64,000 nucleotides of DNA. Source: Reyranella sp. (GTDB taxonomy: Bacteria; Pseudomonadota; Alphaproteobacteria; Reyranellales; Reyranellaceae). Positions within the stretch are counted from its first letter, which is position 1, and each line of letters begins with the position of its first letter. Location: assembly GCF_017305915.1 (NCBI RefSeq), contig NZ_JAFKJN010000018.1:186001-250000 (forward strand). The letters run 5' to 3'. Shown here piece by piece: positions 34,867 through 44,204 of the stretch. The translations under genes and the position numbers were made by a program. A model generated the notes under the pieces. It had not been told where the DNA came from. It saw only the letters and a list, made by a program, of their open reading frames with translations, and did no database searches.

Positions 34867-35441
34867 AGGTGAAGCCCGGCTTCGCCCGCAACTACCTGCT
34901 GCCGCAGAAGAAGGCGCTGCGCGCCACCAAGGACAACATCACCTACTTCGAATCGCAGCGTAAGGTGCTGGAGGCTCAGAACCTCGAGCGCCGCAGCGAG
35001 GCGGAGCAGGTCGGCGAGAAGATGAAGGACCTCAAGGTCACCCTCATCCGCCAGGCCTCCGAGGCCCTGCAGCTCTACGGTTCGGTAACCTCGCGCGACA
35101 TCGCCGACGCGGCCAATGCCGAGGGCGTCAAGCTCGAGCGCAGCCAGGTCGAGCTCGACAAGCCGATCAAGGCGCTGGGCTCGCACCGGATCAAGGTCCA
35201 CCTCCATCCGGAGGTCACGGTCGAGATCACCGCGCTGGTCGCCCGCTCGCCGGACGAGGCCGAGTTCCTGGCCAAGGGCGGCAAGCTGGTCGCCGAGACC
35301 GAACGCGCCGCGCAGGAGGCCGCCGAGGCCGCCCAGCGCGCCGCCGAGCAGGCTGCTGCCCTGTTCGAGGCCAAGCCCGCCGCCGAAGGCGAGGGTGAGG
35401 CCGCTCCGGCCGAGGCCGGGGCCACGCCGGAAGAGAAGTAA
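34833..35441 (+). CDS. rplI: 50S ribosomal protein L9, N-terminus apparently truncated
   Basis: The L9 frame is intact from 'PKLGQMGDVVKVKPGFARNY' onward, through the long connecting helix and C-terminal rRNA-binding domain, and ends in an Ala/Glu-rich extension. The normal first strand (M-x-V-I-L-L-E-R) and its ATG are missing; the frame runs upstream straight into rpsR. The only reasonable start is GTG 34833 (202 residues), without a Shine-Dalgarno site and overlapping rpsR by 34 bp. The lost strand is part of the N-terminal rRNA-binding domain, so function may be reduced. Confidence 0.85.
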   Translation: MPKLGQMGDVVKVKPGFARNYLLPQKKALRATKDNITYFESQRKVLEAQNLERRSEAEQVGEKMKDLKVTLIRQASEALQLYGSVTSRDIADAANAEGVKLERSQVELDKPIKALGSHRIKVHLHPEVTVEITALVARSPDEAEFLAKGGKLVAETERAAQEAAEAAQRAAEQAAALFEAKPAAEGEGEAAPAEAGATPEEK

Positions 35442-35479
35442 ACCGCGGTCGAATCCCTCCACTCGACCCACGAAACGAC

Positions 35480-35519
35480 GCCCGCCGTTGCTGCCCGCAA
35501 CGGCGGGCATTTTATTTTT
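35480..35519 (+). terminator. Strong intrinsic terminator after rplI
   Basis: A 12-bp perfect stem (GCCCGCCGTTGC, 35480-35491, with 35497-35508), a 5-nt loop and the tail ATTTTATTTTT make this the best rho-independent terminator in the window. It ends the rpsF-rpsR-rplI operon. Confidence 0.92.
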
Positions 35520-35565
35520 GGGGTCCGAAGAATATTTCATCGTGTCTTTCGTCCCGCCCTTTGCG

Positions 35566-35636
35566 TTGAAATCGCCAATCGGATTAACATTTAAGGCGAG
35601 AAAGTGGCATTGCCGGTGGAGGTTCCCCTCACCGGC
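35566..35636 (+). promoter_or_regulatory. Candidate promoter and leader hairpin of the CFA-like methyltransferase
   Basis: TTGAAA (35566-35571), 17 bp, ATTTAA (35589-35594) is a possible promoter in an A+T-rich stretch. It is followed by a leader hairpin GCCGGTG/CACCGGC (35612-35636) close to the start codon. The -10 is weak. Confidence 0.3.
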
Positions 35637-35652
35637 CCGTGAGGTACGACGG

Positions 35653-36900
35653 ATGCTCCTAGCCAAGGTTCTTTCCCGGGTACTGGGGGAAGGCCAACTG
35701 ACCATCATCGATTCGACCGGCGGGGCGCACCGGATTGCGGGCGCGAAGCCGGGCCCCTCGGTGACCATGCGGATACACGACCGCTGGACCGGTCTGCGCC
35801 TGCTGCTTCGCCCCCGGCTCGCCTTCGGCGAGGCCTACATGGATGGCACGCTGACCGTCGAGGACGGCGGCGACATCTACGATCTGGTCGACTTGCTCGG
35901 CCGCAACATGACCGCCCTTGAAGCGACCCCGTTCGTCAGCTGGTCCTATGCCTGGCAGCGCATGGTCCGGACCATCGAGCAGTACAATCCGATCGGCCGC
36001 GCCCAGCAGAACGTGGCGCATCACTACGACCTCAAGGACCAGCTCTACGACTTCTTCCTCGACCGCGACCGGCAGTATTCCTGCGCCTACTTCAAGACCG
36101 GCGAGGAATCGCTGGAGCAGGCGCAGCTCGACAAGAAGCGCCACGTCGCCTCGAAGATGCTGCTGCAGCCCGGCCAGAAGGTGCTCGACATCGGCTCGGG
36201 CTGGGGCGGGCTCGGCCTGTTCCTCGGCAAGGAATACGGTGTCGACGTCACCGGCGTCACGCTGTCCAAGGAACAGCTCGCGGTGTCGAGCCGGCGCGCG
36301 CTGGAGACCGGGCTGGCCGACCATGTCCGCTTCAAGCTGCTCGACTACCGCCAGGAGCCCGACCGCTACGACCGTATCGTCTCGGTCGGCATGTTCGAGC
36401 ATGTCGGCGTCACCCACTATGTCGAGTTCTTCCGCAAGGCGAAGGACCTGTTGAAGGACGACGGCGTCATGCTGCTGCACGCGATCGGCCGCATGGAGCC
36501 GCCGGGCGCCACCAACACCTGGATCAAGAAGTACATCTTCCCCGGCGGCTACACCCCGGCCCTGTCCGAGGTGCTGGCGGCGATCGAGAAGGTCGGGCTG
36601 TGGGTGACCGACATCGAGATCCTGCGGCTGCACTATGCCGAGACGCTGCGCCACTGGCGCCATCGCTTCCTCGCCAACAAGGAGCGGATCAAGCAGCTCG
36701 CGGGCTACGACGACCGTTTCTGCCGGATGTGGGAATTCTATCTCGCCGGCTGCGAGGTCGCCTTCCGGTACATGAACCAGATGGTCTTCCAGATCCAGAT
36801 CGCGCGCCGCCAGGACGCGGTGCCGCTGACGCGCGACTACATCGTCGATGCCGAACGCGGCGTCGCCGTCGCGCGTGCCCGCTCGATGGCTGCGGAATAG
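35653..36900 (+). CDS. Cyclopropane-fatty-acyl-phospholipid synthase family methyltransferase
   Basis: This 415-residue SAM-dependent enzyme acts on unsaturated acyl chains in membrane phospholipids. An N-terminal substrate domain (about 1-110, 'RPRLAFGEAYMDGTLTVEDG') precedes the class I methyltransferase fold with 'VLDIGSGWGGLGLFLGKEYG' and the family motifs 'QNVAHHYDLKDQLYDFFLD' and 'YSCAYFKTGEESLEQAQLDK'. ATG 35653 is used. Whether it makes cyclopropanes or another methyl modification cannot be told. The rplI terminator isolates it from the ribosomal operon. Confidence 0.9.
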   Translation: MLLAKVLSRVLGEGQLTIIDSTGGAHRIAGAKPGPSVTMRIHDRWTGLRLLLRPRLAFGEAYMDGTLTVEDGGDIYDLVDLLGRNMTALEATPFVSWSYAWQRMVRTIEQYNPIGRAQQNVAHHYDLKDQLYDFFLDRDRQYSCAYFKTGEESLEQAQLDKKRHVASKMLLQPGQKVLDIGSGWGGLGLFLGKEYGVDVTGVTLSKEQLAVSSRRALETGLADHVRFKLLDYRQEPDRYDRIVSVGMFEHVGVTHYVEFFRKAKDLLKDDGVMLLHAIGRMEPPGATNTWIKKYIFPGGYTPALSEVLAAIEKVGLWVTDIEILRLHYAETLRHWRHRFLANKERIKQLAGYDDRFCRMWEFYLAGCEVAFRYMNQMVFQIQIARRQDAVPLTRDYIVDAERGVAVARARSMAAE

Positions 36901-37005
36901 GAGCGCGGAAGTTTTCCCCGCTGTCCACGCGATCAGCCGGCGTGTTGATCGAGGGTCACTCATTTGACATGGTGGCCGTCCCCTCACGCTCGTAAGAAGG
37001 CTCAC

Positions 37006-38529
37006 ATGGAGCCCCTCAAGGAAACGTCGAACGTCACGCGTCTGCCCGGCGCCGAAGACGTCCGGCTGCGCGAACCGCCACACAATTTCGAGGCCGAGCA
37101 GGCTTTGCTCGGCGCGATTCTGGTGAACAACGCCGCCTATCAGCGCGTCGCCGAATTCCTGCGCCCCGAGCACTTCGCCGATCCGCTGCACGGCAAGCTG
37201 TTCGATTCGCTGACGCGCCTGATCGAGCGCGGCCAGGTGGTGAGCGCCGTCACGCTCAAGACCTACGTTGAGAACGACGAGGACATGAAGGCGGTCGGCG
37301 GCCCCGCCTATCTCGCGCAGCTCGCCTCGGCGTCGGTGCATGTCATCGATGCCGGCGCCTTCGGCCGCGCGGTCCATGACCTCTACCTGCGCCGCCAGTT
37401 GATCGATCTCGGCGAGGGCGTGGTCAACGGCGCCTTCTCCGGCGACGTCGAGGAGACGGCGCTGCAACAGATCGAGACGGCGGAAAAGAAGCTCTACGAC
37501 CTCGCCTCCACCGGTCAGGCCGAGGGCGGCTTCAAGTCCTTCCGCACCTCGCTGACCGAGGCCATGGTCGCCGCCGAAGCGGCCTACGGCCGGGCCGGCC
37601 AGCTCAACGGCGTGGCGACCGGCCTGTTCCAGCTCGACCAGCTTCTCGGCGGCCTGCACAGGTCGGACCTGATCATCCTGGCTGCCCGCCCCGCCATGGG
37701 AAAGAGCGCGCTTGCCACCAACATCGCCTTCCACGCCGCCAAGACCTATCGCGAGGAGATCGTCGACGGCGCTCCCAAGGTGGTCGACGGCGCCGTGGTC
37801 GGCTTCTTCTCGCTGGAAATGTCGGCCGAGCAGCTCGCCACCCGCATGCTGTCGGAGCAGGCCGAGCTGCCCTCGGAGAAGATCCGAAAGGGCGAGCTGA
37901 TCAGCGCCGACTTCGACCGCGTGCTGAACATCAGCCGCGAGCTCGAGCATCTCAACTTCTTCATCGACGACACCCCGGCGCTCTCCATCGCCGGCCTGCG
38001 TACCCGCGCGCGGCGCCTCAAGCGCACGCACGGGCTCGGCCTGATCATCGTCGACTACCTCCAGCTCCTCGCCCCCTCGGGCAAGACGCGGCAGGAGAAC
38101 CGCGTGCAGGAAGTCTCGGAGATCACCCGCGGCCTCAAGACGCTGGCCAAGGAGCTCGACGTGCCGGTGGTCGCCTTGTCCCAGCTCAGCCGCGCCGTCG
38201 AGCAGCGCGAGGACAAGCGGCCGCTGCTCGCCGACCTGCGTGAATCGGGCTCGATCGAGCAGGATGCCGACGTGGTGATGTTCATCTACCGCGACGACTA
38301 CTACCTGATGCGCGAGGAGCCGAAGCGGCGCGACAACGAATCCAACGAGCACTTCAACCAGCGTGTCGACGACTGGAAGCAGCGCTGCGAGCAGAACTAC
38401 GGCAAGGCCGAGGTCATCATCGCCAAGCAGCGCCACGGCCCGACCGGCATCGTGCGGCTCGCCTTCGAGGGCCAGTTCACCAAGTTCGGCAATCTGCCCG
38501 CCGACGGCGCCGGCCCCGCTTTCGAGTAA
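37006..38529 (+). CDS. dnaB: Replicative DNA helicase DnaB
   Basis: This 507-residue hexameric helicase of the replication fork has an N-terminal helical domain ('PPHNFEAEQALLGAIL') and a RecA-like domain with Walker A 'AARPAMGKSALATNI', 'GFFSLEMSAEQLATRML' and 'LIIVDYLQLL'. Sensor motifs 'LSQLSRAVEQREDKRP' and 'IEQDADVVMFIYRD' follow. There is no intein. ATG 37006 has AAGAAGG 5 bp upstream. The same-strand linkage rpsF-rpsR-rplI-dnaB-alr is common in bacteria, interrupted here by the CFA-like gene. Confidence 0.97.
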   Translation: MEPLKETSNVTRLPGAEDVRLREPPHNFEAEQALLGAILVNNAAYQRVAEFLRPEHFADPLHGKLFDSLTRLIERGQVVSAVTLKTYVENDEDMKAVGGPAYLAQLASASVHVIDAGAFGRAVHDLYLRRQLIDLGEGVVNGAFSGDVEETALQQIETAEKKLYDLASTGQAEGGFKSFRTSLTEAMVAAEAAYGRAGQLNGVATGLFQLDQLLGGLHRSDLIILAARPAMGKSALATNIAFHAAKTYREEIVDGAPKVVDGAVVGFFSLEMSAEQLATRMLSEQAELPSEKIRKGELISADFDRVLNISRELEHLNFFIDDTPALSIAGLRTRARRLKRTHGLGLIIVDYLQLLAPSGKTRQENRVQEVSEITRGLKTLAKELDVPVVALSQLSRAVEQREDKRPLLADLRESGSIEQDADVVMFIYRDDYYLMREEPKRRDNESNEHFNQRVDDWKQRCEQNYGKAEVIIAKQRHGPTGIVRLAFEGQFTKFGNLPADGAGPAFE

Positions 38530-38538
38530 GATCGCGCG

Positions 38539-39696
38539 ATGTCCTCGTCCGCCGACCAGGCCGCGTCCGAAGCGGCCCAGACGCGCCGGGCCGGCGCGAT
38601 TCTCACGGTCGACCTTGGCGCGATCGCCGCCAACTGGCGCGGCCTGCGCGATGCCGGCCGTGCCGACGGCCGGCCGGTCGACTGCGCCGCTGTGCTCAAA
38701 GCCGACGCCTACGGCACCGGCGCCGCGCTGGTCGGGCCGCGCCTGGCGGCGGCGGGCTGCCGGCACTTCTTCGTCGCCCATATCGACGAAGGCCTCGCGT
38801 TGCGCGCGGTCGTGCCGGACCATCCGATCTACGTCCTGAACGGGCTGCTGCCCAGCACCGAGCCCGACTTCGTCCAGGCCGGCCTGACGCCCGTCCTGAA
38901 CCATCTCAACCAGCTCAATGCCTGGCGCGCGGCAGCGCAGCGCTACAACCGGCCGCTCGACGCGGTGATCCATGTCGACACCGGCATGCACCGCCTGGGC
39001 TTCAGCCCGGAGGAGGCGCAGGCGCTGGCCGCCGACCGCGGCCGCCTGCGCGGCCTCAGGCTCGCCCTGCTGATGAGCCATCTCGTGGTCTCCGAGGAGC
39101 CCGACAACCCGATCAACGGCGAGCAGCTCTCGCGCTTCCGCAGCTTCGTCCGCACCATGCCGGGCGCGCCGGCGTCGTTCGCCAACTCCTCCGGCATCTT
39201 TCTCGGGCCCGACTACCACTTCGACATGCTGCGGCCGGGCGCGGCGCTGTACGGCATCAACCCCCTGCCCGGCCGGCCCAACCCGATGCTGACGACCGTG
39301 ACCCTGCACGCACGCATCCTGCAGGTCCGTCGAATTGACGCTCTCCAGACCGTTGGATACGGTGCCGCATGGCGGTCAGCGCGGCCCAGTCGCGTGGCCA
39401 CGATCGCGCTTGGATATGCCGACGGCTACTTCCGTACCCTCATCAACCGCACCCATGTGCATCTCGGCGGACGCAAGCTCGCCGTGATCGGTCGCATCTC
39501 CATGGACCTGGTGACGGTCGACGTGACCGACGTGCCCGAGGCCGAGAGCCAGCCCGGCGCGCTGGTCGAGGTGCTGGGCCCGCACCTGACGGCGGACGAC
39601 CTGGCCGAGCATGCCCGCACCAATGCCTATGAAGTAATGACCGCGCTCGGCCGCCGCTATGCGCGGGTCTATGTCGATTCGGAGCGTCACGCGTGA
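38539..39696 (+). CDS. alr: Alanine racemase
   Basis: This 385-residue PLP enzyme makes D-alanine for peptidoglycan. The PLP lysine is in 'CAAVLKADAYGTG' and the second catalytic base Tyr in 'QTVGYGAAWRS'. Other conserved parts are 'HVDTGMHRLGF', 'ANSSGIFLG' and 'IGRISMDLVTVDV'. It starts 9 bp after dnaB and its stop overlaps the mlaE start (GTGA). Confidence 0.95.
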   Translation: MSSSADQAASEAAQTRRAGAILTVDLGAIAANWRGLRDAGRADGRPVDCAAVLKADAYGTGAALVGPRLAAAGCRHFFVAHIDEGLALRAVVPDHPIYVLNGLLPSTEPDFVQAGLTPVLNHLNQLNAWRAAAQRYNRPLDAVIHVDTGMHRLGFSPEEAQALAADRGRLRGLRLALLMSHLVVSEEPDNPINGEQLSRFRSFVRTMPGAPASFANSSGIFLGPDYHFDMLRPGAALYGINPLPGRPNPMLTTVTLHARILQVRRIDALQTVGYGAAWRSARPSRVATIALGYADGYFRTLINRTHVHLGGRKLAVIGRISMDLVTVDVTDVPEAESQPGALVEVLGPHLTADDLAEHARTNAYEVMTALGRRYARVYVDSERHA

Positions 39697-40472
39697 GCAT
39701 CCCTCTGGTTACCCTGCTCGGCCGCGTGACATTGGCGCTGCTGGCCACGATTGGCGCCGTCACGTCCTTTGCCGGCCGCGCCCTCCAGCGCACCGTGCAG
39801 CCGCCCTACTACAAGGCGCAGATCCTGCGGCAGATGCTGGAGATCGGTTACTACTCGCTGCCGGTGGTCGGCCTGACCGCGATCTTCACCGGCATGGTGC
39901 TGGCGCTGCAGAGCTACACCGGCTTCGCCCGCTTCTCGGCCGAATCGGCGATCCCCAACGTGGTCGTGGTGTCGCTGACCCGCGAGCTCGGGCCGGTGCT
40001 GGCGGGCCTGATGGTCGCGGGCCGCGTCGGCGCGGCCATGGCGGCCGAGATCGGCACCATGCGGGTCACCGAGCAGATCGATGCGCTGAAGACGCTGTCG
40101 ACCGATCCGTTCAAGTACCTGGTGGCGCCGCGACTGATCGCCGGCGTCATCACGCTGCCGATCCTGGTGCTGGTCGCCGACATCATCGGCGTGCTGGGCG
40201 GCTACCTGGTCGGCGTCTACAAGCTCGACTTCAACGACGCCACGTACCTGCGCAACACCATCGACTTCCTGCAGTTCCAGGACGTGTTCTCGGGCCTGGT
40301 GAAGGCCGCGGTGTTCGGCTTCCTGATCACCCTGATGGGCTGCTACCACGGCTACACGTCGAAGGGCGGCGCGCAGGGCGTGGGCATCGCCACCACCAAT
40401 GCGGTGGTGTCGGCCTCGATCCTGATCCTGACCGCCAATTACTTCATCACCGAAGCCTTCTTCGCCCGCTGA
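39693..40472 (+). CDS. mlaE: MlaE-family ABC transporter permease
   Basis: This 259-residue inner-membrane protein has five to six hydrophobic segments and the MlaE signature 'TRELGPVLAGLMVAGRVGAAMAAEIGTM' region with 'VTEQIDAL'. It should pair with MlaF and the MlaD at 12.9 kb to move phospholipid across the periplasm. Start is GTG 39693, coupled to the alr stop. A gene for MlaD, B, C or A is not adjacent here. Confidence 0.93.
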   Translation: MSIPLVTLLGRVTLALLATIGAVTSFAGRALQRTVQPPYYKAQILRQMLEIGYYSLPVVGLTAIFTGMVLALQSYTGFARFSAESAIPNVVVVSLTRELGPVLAGLMVAGRVGAAMAAEIGTMRVTEQIDALKTLSTDPFKYLVAPRLIAGVITLPILVLVADIIGVLGGYLVGVYKLDFNDATYLRNTIDFLQFQDVFSGLVKAAVFGFLITLMGCYHGYTSKGGAQGVGIATTNAVVSASILILTANYFITEAFFAR

Positions 40473-40473
40473 C

Positions 40474-41250
40474 ATGAGCGCCGTACCGAAGATCTCGCTC
40501 CGGGGTGTCACCAAGTCGTTCGGTGACAAAAAAGTGCTGCGCGGCATCGACCTCGACGTCGCGCCGGGCGAATCGGTGGTGGTGATCGGCGGCTCGGGCA
40601 CCGGCAAGTCGGTGCTGCTGAAATGCATCCTCGGCCTGATGGAGCCCGATTCCGGGTCGATCAAGATCGACGGCGAGGAGACCGCGAACCTCAGCGACTC
40701 CGACCGCCAGCACGTCATGCGCAAGTTCGGCATGCTGTTCCAGGGCGGCGCGCTCTTCGACTCGCTGCGCGTCTGGCAGAACGTCGGCTTCGGCCCGATC
40801 CAGAGCGACGGCATGGCGCCCACGAAAGCGCGCGAGATCGCGATCGCCAAGCTCGGCAATGTCGGCCTCGGCCCCGACATCGCCGAGCTGTTCCCGTCGG
40901 AGCTGTCGGGCGGCATGCAGAAGCGCGTGGCGCTGGCCCGCGCGATCGCCCGCGAGCCCGAGATCATCTTCTTCGACGAGCCGACCACCGGCCTCGACCC
41001 GATCATGGCCGACGTGATCAACGAGCTGATCGTGAAGTGCGTCAGCGACCTCGGCGCCACCGCGGTGTCGATCACCCACGACATGGCGTCCGCGCGCAAG
41101 ATCGGCCATCGCATCGCCATGCTGTACGAGGGCAAGCTGATCTGGCAGGGCGCGGTCGGCGAGATCGACCATTGCGGCAACGCCCATGTCGAGCAGTTCA
41201 TCCACGGCCGTGCCGAAGGCCCGATCCAGATGCAGGTGCGGCGGCTGTGA
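40474..41250 (+). CDS. mlaF: MlaF-family ABC transporter ATP-binding protein
   Basis: This 258-residue ATPase of the phospholipid transporter shows Walker A 'IGGSGTGKSVLLKC', signature 'LSGGMQKRVALARAIA', Walker B 'IIFFDEPTTGLDP' and the switch His in 'SITHDMASARKI'. It starts 1 bp after mlaE stops, and its stop overlaps the following methyltransferase start (GTGA). Confidence 0.95.
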   Translation: MSAVPKISLRGVTKSFGDKKVLRGIDLDVAPGESVVVIGGSGTGKSVLLKCILGLMEPDSGSIKIDGEETANLSDSDRQHVMRKFGMLFQGGALFDSLRVWQNVGFGPIQSDGMAPTKAREIAIAKLGNVGLGPDIAELFPSELSGGMQKRVALARAIAREPEIIFFDEPTTGLDPIMADVINELIVKCVSDLGATAVSITHDMASARKIGHRIAMLYEGKLIWQGAVGEIDHCGNAHVEQFIHGRAEGPIQMQVRRL

Positions 41251-42110
41251 GCCTGGCCGGCATGCCGGACCTCGAGCAGGTCCGTCGCTGGTTTGCCGAG
41301 GACCTGCGCGTCATCGGCCATCTCGGCGATCAGCGTGTGGTCGATGCCTTCGCCGCGGTGCCGCGCGAGCGTTTCGCCGGTCCGGGACCCTGGCGCATCC
41401 GGCATCTGATGGACGGCTATTGGTCGACGCCCGACGACGATCCGCGCCGGCTGTACCACAACGTCCTGATCGCGCTCGACGAGACGCGTGGCCTCAATAT
41501 CGGTGAGCCGATCCTGTGGGCGCGCCATTTCGACCGCATCGGACTCGAGGGCGGCGATCGCGTCCTGCAGATCGGCACCGGATCGGGCTATTACACAGCC
41601 ATCCTTGCCGAGTTGGTCGGACGGACCGGCCGCGTCGACGGCATCGAGATCGATCCGCCGCTCGCCGCCGCGGCGACGCGCAATCTCGAGGGGTGGCCTG
41701 CCGCCGCCATTCGGGAGGGCGACGCCGGCCAGCCGATTGCCGGCGAATGGGACCTCATCGTTGCCTTTGCCGGCGCAACGGCGCCGCATGCCTGGTGGCT
41801 CGACGCCCTGGCCGACGGTGGACACCTGCTGCTGCCGCTGACGGCCGGCAACCTCGGGCTGCGGGGCGGCTTCATGCTGCGCGTCGATCGCCGGGGCGAC
41901 GCCCTGGCGGCCCGATCGGCAGGCTGGGTCGGCTTCTATCCCTGTGCCGGCGCCCGCAACCCCGATGACGAAGCAGCCTTGTCGGCCGCGCTCGGCGACC
42001 CGGTCGGGCAGCAGGCAGTTCGCAGTCTGCGGCGCGAAGCGCACGACCGGGATGAGACGTGCTGGCTTCATCGCGAAAGCTGGTGCCTCAGCAAGCGCGA
42101 GCTGAGCTGA
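41247..42110 (+). CDS. Protein-L-isoaspartate O-methyltransferase-like protein
   Basis: This 287-residue class I methyltransferase has a PCMT-like N-terminus ('VVDAFAAVPRERFAG', 'ILWARHFDRIGLEGGDRVLQIGTGSGYYTAILAELVG', read in pieces). It includes motif I GTGSGYYTA and the acidic 'GIEIDPPLA'. PCMT repairs isoaspartyl residues, but the typical 'PYDRI' and C-terminal parts differ, so the substrate is uncertain. Start GTG 41247 is coupled to mlaF; ATG 41262 is possible. It is followed by radA after 3 bp. Confidence 0.78.
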   Translation: MSLAGMPDLEQVRRWFAEDLRVIGHLGDQRVVDAFAAVPRERFAGPGPWRIRHLMDGYWSTPDDDPRRLYHNVLIALDETRGLNIGEPILWARHFDRIGLEGGDRVLQIGTGSGYYTAILAELVGRTGRVDGIEIDPPLAAAATRNLEGWPAAAIREGDAGQPIAGEWDLIVAFAGATAPHAWWLDALADGGHLLLPLTAGNLGLRGGFMLRVDRRGDALAARSAGWVGFYPCAGARNPDDEAALSAALGDPVGQQAVRSLRREAHDRDETCWLHRESWCLSKRELS

Positions 42111-42113
42111 GCC

Positions 42114-43565
42114 ATGGCACGCGCAATCAACCGCTTCGTCTGCCAGTCGTGTGGCGCCGTCACCTCGAAATGGAGCGGCCGCTGCGAGAGCTGCGGCGAA
42201 TGGAACACCATCACCGAGGAAGCTGGCCTCGCGCCCGGTCCCGCCGGCGGCGGCGGCCTCGCCCGCGGCGGCCCAGGGCGCCATAGGGGCCGCACGCTCG
42301 AGTTCGCCGACCTCACCGGCTCGACGCCGCAGCCGCCGCGCTACAAAAGCGGCATCATCGAGTTCGATCGCGTCTGCGGCGGCGGGCTGGTCGTCGGCTC
42401 GGCGCTGCTGATCGGCGGCGATCCCGGCATCGGCAAGTCGACCCTGCTGCTGCAGGTCGCAGCGGCGCTCGCCAAGCAGCACACCGCTTGCGCCTACGTC
42501 TCCGGCGAAGAGGCAATCGACCAGGTGCGCCTGCGCGCCGAGCGACTCGGGCTGGGCGGCGCGCCGGTGCAGCTCACCGCGGCGACCTCGGTGCGCGACA
42601 TCGTGGCGACGCTCGAACGGCCCGACGCGCCGCGGGTGGCGGTGATCGATTCGATCCAGACCATGTGGCTCGACACGGTCGAATCGACGCCCGGCACCGT
42701 GACCCAGGTGCGTGCCTCGGCGCAGGCGCTGGTCGAGCTCGCCAAGCGCCGCGGCATCGCCGTGCTGCTGGTCGGCCACGTCACCAAGGACGGCGCGATC
42801 GCCGGTCCCCGCGTGCTCGAGCACATGGTCGACACCGTCCTCTATTTCGAGGGCGAGCGCGGCCACCAGTTCCGCATCCTGCGGACGGTGAAGAACCGCT
42901 TCGGCCCGACCGACGAGATCGGCGTGTTCGAGATGTCCGATCGCGGCCTCTCCGACGTCGCCAACCCGTCGGCCCTGTTCCTCGCCGAGCGGCGCGGCCA
43001 CGTCTCGGGTGCCTGCGTCTTTGCCGGCATCGAGGGCACGCGGCCGGTGCTGGTGGAAATCCAGGCGCTGGTCAGCCCCTCGGCGCTCGGCACGCCGCGC
43101 CGAGCGGTGGTCGGCTGGGACAGCAATCGCCTCGCCATGGTGCTGGCCGTGCTCGAGGCCCGCTGCGGCGTCAGCATCGGCGCCAACGACGTCTACCTCA
43201 ACGTCGCGGGCGGCCTGCGCATCAGTGAACCGGCGGCGGACCTGGCGGTCGCCGCCGCCGTGGTCTCCTCGCTCGCCGACGAGCCGGTGCCAGCCGACAT
43301 GGCGGTGTTCGGCGAGATCGGCCTGGGCGGCGAGGTCCGCCCGGTCGGCCAACGCGAGGCGCGGCTGCGCGAGGCCGCCAAGCTCGGCTTCCGCTCTGCG
43401 CTGGCGCCCCGTGGGCGCTCCGGCAGCGGCCCTGCGCCGCGCCCGCCGGAGGGCATCATTGTTGACGAAATCGAGCATCTGGCCGACCTTGTGGCCCGTT
43501 TCCAGCCGGCTGATCGGCCCCTCGAGAAGCGACGCGAGGCAGGCCCGGGGCAAAGGCGCGAGTAA
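42114..43565 (+). CDS. radA: DNA repair protein RadA
   Basis: This 483-residue branch-migration ATPase acts in homologous recombination. It has an N-terminal C4 zinc finger ('CQSCGAVTSKWSGRCESCG'), a RecA-like core with Walker A 'GGDPGIGKSTLLLQ', the RadA-specific 'VKNRFGPTDEIGVFEM' (KNRFG motif) and a Lon-like C-terminal domain ('YLNVAGGLRISEPAADLAVA'). The tail is basic. Order radA-cvpA-purF is common in alphaproteobacteria. Confidence 0.96.
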   Translation: MARAINRFVCQSCGAVTSKWSGRCESCGEWNTITEEAGLAPGPAGGGGLARGGPGRHRGRTLEFADLTGSTPQPPRYKSGIIEFDRVCGGGLVVGSALLIGGDPGIGKSTLLLQVAAALAKQHTACAYVSGEEAIDQVRLRAERLGLGGAPVQLTAATSVRDIVATLERPDAPRVAVIDSIQTMWLDTVESTPGTVTQVRASAQALVELAKRRGIAVLLVGHVTKDGAIAGPRVLEHMVDTVLYFEGERGHQFRILRTVKNRFGPTDEIGVFEMSDRGLSDVANPSALFLAERRGHVSGACVFAGIEGTRPVLVEIQALVSPSALGTPRRAVVGWDSNRLAMVLAVLEARCGVSIGANDVYLNVAGGLRISEPAADLAVAAAVVSSLADEPVPADMAVFGEIGLGGEVRPVGQREARLREAAKLGFRSALAPRGRSGSGPAPRPPEGIIVDEIEHLADLVARFQPADRPLEKRREAGPGQRRE

Positions 43566-43589
43566 CGCCCGAAGGGCACCACGGGGATC

Positions 43590-44159
43590 ATGGAAAAACT
43601 CGGCATCAACGTATTCGACGTGGCCGTCATCGCTGTCGCCGTGTTCGGCGCGATCATCGGCATGTCGTCCGGCTTCGCCCACGCCGTGCTGTTCATCGGC
43701 TCGTGGATCGCCGCCGGCTGGGTCGCGCTGAACTACTCGCAGCTGATCGAGCCCGAGATCATGAAGCTGGTGCAGAGCGCCGAGCTCGCTCGTTTCGGCG
43801 CCATGCTGGTGGTGTTCGTCGGCGCCCTGATCATCCTGGTGATGCTGGCCAACGCCCTTTCCAAGGCGATTCGCTTCAGCCCGCTCAACAAGCCCGACCG
43901 CATCCTCGGCGCGGGTTTCGGCGTGATCTGCGCCTGGGCGGCGATGGGCCTGGCCTTCCTGTTTTACACATACCTGGGTCCCAAGCCGGTCCCGCCGGTG
44001 GTCGAGGGTGGGGCGACTTTTCCCCTGATCCGCGAGATGGCGGAGGCGATCGAGCCTCATTTGCCGCCGGGATTCCGCACACGGCTCACGCAAAAGCCCG
44101 ACATCAACCTCGATCCCGGGCAGATCAAGCTGCCGGAAATGCCCAAACCGCCGCAGTGA
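43590..44159 (+). CDS. cvpA: CvpA-family membrane protein
   Basis: This 189-residue inner-membrane protein has four hydrophobic segments (about residues 6-24, 28-46, 65-85, 104-124) and a Pro-rich C-terminal tail. CvpA proteins are linked to colicin V production, cell envelope integrity and purF polarity in E. coli; the biochemical role is unknown. It sits between radA and purF. Confidence 0.88.
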   Translation: MEKLGINVFDVAVIAVAVFGAIIGMSSGFAHAVLFIGSWIAAGWVALNYSQLIEPEIMKLVQSAELARFGAMLVVFVGALIILVMLANALSKAIRFSPLNKPDRILGAGFGVICAWAAMGLAFLFYTYLGPKPVPPVVEGGATFPLIREMAEAIEPHLPPGFRTRLTQKPDINLDPGQIKLPEMPKPPQ

Positions 44160-44204
44160 CATATCCTTGATGCACGGACGACGGCCCCCAGATATAAGGC
44201 CATC

